A DNA stretch of 8,530 nt, from NCBI GenBank assembly GCA_016650115.1, contig JAENWI010000042.1, positions 1 through 8,530 on the forward strand. Direction: 5' to 3'. This document shows positions 6,830-8,530 of this stretch, one piece after another (within the stretch, counting starts at the first letter, position 1; each line of letters begins with the position of its first letter). Position numbers and translations under genes: made by a program. This DNA comes from Peptostreptococcaceae bacterium (GTDB lineage: Bacteria; Bacillota; Clostridia; Peptostreptococcales; Anaerovoracaceae). The notes under the pieces are model-generated. The model was not told where the DNA came from and made no database searches. It saw nothing but the letters and a program-made list of their open reading frames with translations.

Positions 6830-6837
6830 CAAAATGT
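6818..6837. promoter_or_regulatory. Palindrome overlapping the nhaC -35 box
   Basis: ACATTTTGT and ACAAAATGT flank a CA centre, giving perfect 9-bp arms centred on the -35 hexamer. Its sequence differs from the 6771-6797 palindrome, so it may bind a second regulator; a chance AT-rich palindrome is possible. Confidence 0.45.
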
Positions 6838-6879
6838 AAAAATGTTTATAATTTGATATGTAAAAATATTTATAATTCG
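6834..6879. repeat. Two 22-bp direct repeats upstream of the nhaC promoter
   Basis: Bases 6834-6855 and 6858-6879 match at 20 of 22 positions with a 24-bp period. Both are A/T-rich (ATGTAAAAAT, then TTTATAATT) and lie just upstream of the nhaC -35. The period is slightly over two helical turns, so they could be activator sites or UP-like elements, or remnants of a tandem duplication. Confidence 0.6.
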
Positions 6880-6947
6880 ACGAATCCATAAATAGCAGTA
6901 TATAGGAAGTCAAAATGGAATTAGTAAACAAATGAAGATAAATTAAA

Positions 6948-6983
6948 AAGTAATGGCATTAGACTCATCTAATACCATCACTT
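6948..6983 (-). terminator. Terminator of the degenerate nhaC copy
   Basis: A 16-bp stem (6948-6963 with 6968-6983, two mismatches) around a CTCA loop is followed on the minus strand by T-rich sequence (plus 6943-6949). It shares AAGTxATGG...ATACCATCACTT with the terminator of the intact nhaC, so the duplication included gene and terminator. The two mismatches suggest it is also decaying. Confidence 0.75.
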
Positions 6984-7067
6984 TAAATATAGAATTCAGT
7001 TTGCAAGAACATGACTGGTCGAGCCTGTTTGTAAAACCAGTTGGACCAGGTTGCTGCTGATTTAATT

Positions 7068-7725
7068 CTAAGCTTCTAAACTCTTCAGAGCAGAGGCTCT
7101 ATCCATTTCCCTAGCATCAATAACTGCGGCATATTCTGAATCTTCAAGACATCTTGAAAGATTTTTAGGCGCAAGCTTTCTATCTTCAAAAGCTTCTTTG
7201 TACATTCTGCCTGGAAAGATGATTGACAAGTACTGGTCAGCAGCAATAATGTTCATAAAGATGCAGCTGAATACTGTAATGGCAACAAGCGACCCAGTGC
7301 TTTTGGCAAACTTAAGCATTGCCTGGGCAAGAGCCGAAAGCATTCCGGAAGCATTTATGATACCGCCGAAGCACATTGCACATAAAATTGGATTAATTGT
7401 CTAAAGCGTTGAATTCATGCCACCTCTTGAGAGAAGAGCATCGATGCTTTCAACGCCAGATGTTGAAAGCATCGATAATGAAGAATGGATGGCCATTCGG
7501 CTAATCCGATTCCCTGGAACAATGAACCAAAAATACATCCAAGTAATGCTCCATCTCCGGAGAGTCCAAGACATAGTACTGCATAAATAATTAAAGAAAT
7601 AAGAAGTGAAGGAGTAACCGTCCAAAACATATGCCTGATATGGTCAAATAAATTGGAACCTGCGATAGCACCGGCAGTCATCTCTGGATCAATTCCAAGA
7701 CCCTGAGCATCGCCTGCATGGATCT
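7068..7725 (-). pseudogene. Degenerate second nhaC copy
   Basis: Homology to the intact NhaC is clear along the whole length, but the gene is riddled with lesions. Reading in gene direction, it starts only at RSMQA (residues 68-72 of the intact protein; 7725). It then jumps to QGLGIDP, loses the 23 residues containing the SGAYFGDKMSPLSDTTNLAP signature, and loses the stretch between LGLSGDG and ALLGCIFGS. It next has a one-base frameshift at 7462-7476, an amber codon in place of a Trp codon (plus CTA at 7401-7403), and a roughly 59-residue deletion between CLED and EYA. The last 20 codons (EYAAVIDAREMDRASALKSL and EA) remain aligned to EYAQVLENREADRLAGLKAL and QA. There is no start codon or promoter. 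The surviving DNA is still very similar to the intact copy, so the duplication is not ancient, or the copy was acquired from a close relative. Confidence 0.9.
7440..7476. repeat. 15-bp perfect inverted repeat inside the nhaC relic
   Basis: ATCGATGCTTTCAAC (7440-7454) and GTTGAAAGCATCGAT (7462-7476) flank a 7-bp spacer. In the intact nhaC the corresponding right half is unrelated beyond GTTGA, so the repeat arose after the duplication. It causes a net loss of one base and hence a frameshift. Confidence 0.9.
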
Positions 7726-7934
7726 GTAAAAAAACAGCGAATTTTTTTATAATTATTAATAGAAGAAAGAATTCGCAAAAGCAACGGCTTATTAAAAAAA
7801 GAATACGAAAAAAACTTCAAACGTAAAGATTTGCTAAAATACGTATATAAAGGAAGAAAAAATCGATTATGCATGTCTGACCTCTAATCGAAACGAAATA
7901 GTTATAAAAGTTTGGATTAATAGAAGAATAATGA
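7726..7934. other. AT-rich non-coding spacer upstream of the tandem promoters
   Basis: After the truncated nhaC relic ends, the sequence is A/T-rich with many A- and T-tracts and stop codons in all frames. I see no gene. GCGAATT and AATTCGC near 7735-7778 form a weak inverted repeat. The A-tracts before 7935 could act as UP elements for the promoters that follow. Confidence 0.5.
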
Positions 7935-7963
7935 TTGACACTATGGCATGGGAGTGGTAATAT
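7935..7963 (+). promoter_or_regulatory. rRNA-type promoter P1
   Basis: TTGACA (7935-7940) is followed after 17 bp by TAATAT (7958-7963), preceded by TGG as an extended -10. A TATAAT at 7961-7966 would give a 20-bp spacer and is less likely. The element layout closely mirrors P2, 132 bp downstream. Confidence 0.7.
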
Positions 7964-8066
7964 AATGAAGCTGTCGCAAAACAGTGAAGACAATTCGAAA
8001 GACTGAAAGGGTGCGAATCCTGAAGGAAAAGCGAAAAAAAGAGTTTTAATTAAACTCAAAATAATG

Positions 8067-8095
8067 TTGACACTTTAATAATTCGATGGTATAAT
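8067..8095 (+). promoter_or_regulatory. rRNA-type promoter P2
   Basis: TTGACA (8067-8072), a 17-bp spacer and TATAAT (8090-8095) with TGG before the -10 make a full-consensus extended promoter. Start would be near 8102. The palindromic GAGTTT-TAATT-AAACTC (8041-8057) lies ten bases upstream of the -35. Confidence 0.88.
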
Positions 8096-8101
8096 AAATA
8101 A

Positions 8102-8530
8102 CGTTGCGTCTCACAAAGACGGAGCACAGGACAAGCAAACAAACTGGATTTCCAGGGAGAGAGAATGTCCGCTGAACCTTGAAAACTTCATAGTGTAGAA
8201 TTTTAGTCAAACGGATCTTTAAATAGAACCGTATGGGATCAACATGATTCCAAAACGAGACGAATTGAAATTTGCTTAGGCAGATTTTGAGGAGAATCAA
8301 ACAGACTAAAAGTACAACAATCAATTGCAAAATTGGTAAGACAAAATTTAACTGAAAAATTCCAAACAGCTAACGCTGAGGAATTTCTTATGTTTGAATG
8401 AGTCAACGTACAATTCTTTAAAAACAACAATAATTCTGCGATATATGTTTGACATATATTAAAGAAAAAAATTAGCAAAGCGCAATTGTGTTTTGACTGA
8501 GCAGATTTAATCAGCTTCGGCTGTTAAATA
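8102..8530 (+). ncRNA. ORF-less leader, probably 5' leader of an rRNA operon
   Basis: Over 400 bases follow P2 with no credible ORF or ribosome binding site. TGAACCTTGAAAACTT at 8173-8188 and ATTCTTTAAAAACAA at 8413-8427 resemble the boxA antitermination element of Firmicute rRNA leaders and spacers (CTTTGAAAACT). Several hairpins are visible, for example AAATTCC with GGAATTT around 8357-8388 and a UUCG hairpin at the end. Tandem strong promoters plus boxA-like elements point to an rrn operon whose 16S gene starts after the window; the conserved 16S start (GAGTTTGATCCTGG) is not present. A tRNA cluster or another long stable RNA is possible. Confidence 0.6.
8505..8529 (+). other. UUCG-capped hairpin at the window end
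   Basis: CAGC-TTCG-GCTG forms the tip (8512-8523) and ATTTAA (8505-8510) pairs with TTAAAT (8524-8529) across a single bulged T. The very stable UUCG tetraloop is common in rRNA and its leader. No T-run is visible before the window ends, so whether this is a processing stem, part of an attenuator or a terminator cannot be decided. Confidence 0.6.

Noticed and set aside
7015..7049. CTGGTC/GACCAG inverted repeat between the nhaC relic and its terminator
   Set aside because: Only 6-bp arms with competing alternative pairings; too weak to call a site.
8449..8477. Third promoter at TTGACA 8449
   Set aside because: No -10 match at the right spacing; the hexamer is part of an AT-rich palindrome (ATATATGT-TTG-ACATATAT).
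8046..8478. Small minus-strand ORFs in the leader region
   Set aside because: They have low-complexity composition, no ribosome binding sites, and oppose a strong promoter region; not credible genes.

Overview
The window looks like chromosomal DNA of a low-GC anaerobic Firmicute, most likely a member of the Clostridia. The signs are AT-rich DNA, strong AGGAGG ribosome binding sites, consensus sigma-A promoters, a ferredoxin-dependent 2-oxoacid oxidoreductase and an NhaC-type sodium/proton antiporter. Genus cannot be fixed from the sequence alone. No tRNA gene, CRISPR array or transposase is visible.

Layout: 1-150 is non-coding with one hairpin terminator. 147-516 is a scar of two decayed genes: a short RND-adaptor-like piece fused to the C-terminal part of a cytoplasmic L-asparaginase (AnsA-like). 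517-2866 is an intact iorAB pair (indolepyruvate:ferredoxin oxidoreductase alpha and beta). 2865-3074 is a segment bounded by 28-bp perfect inverted repeats; it contains the terminator for the converging minus-strand gene. 3062-4270 (minus) is an AI-2E family membrane protein. It is divergent from, and shares overlapping -10 elements with, a decayed U32 peptidase gene (4343-5138). A bidirectional terminator (5168-5205) separates that from an intact minus-strand nhaC (5265-6710), which has a perfect consensus promoter with a 27-bp palindrome over its start site. 6948-7725 is a second, degenerate nhaC copy with its own related terminator. The right end (7935-8530) has two tandem strong promoters and a long ORF-less leader with boxA-like elements, most likely the 5' end of an rRNA operon whose 16S gene begins beyond the window.

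How it fits together: IorAB converts aryl-pyruvates from aromatic amino acids to aryl-acetyl-CoA and reduces ferredoxin. NhaC handles Na+/H+ exchange. The asparaginase and U32 peptidase relics are other traces of amino-acid and peptide use that have been lost.

The most striking feature is gene decay: three scarred loci hold pieces of four genes, all with internal deletions and frameshifts, beside intact neighbours. In the nhaC relic the intact paralogue next door lets individual mutations be read directly, including an in-frame 69-bp deletion between 7-bp repeats and a template-switch mutation that built a perfect 15-bp inverted repeat. I found no convincing new multi-gene system; the best candidates for undescribed biology are the 210-bp inverted-repeat element and the nhaC operator region.
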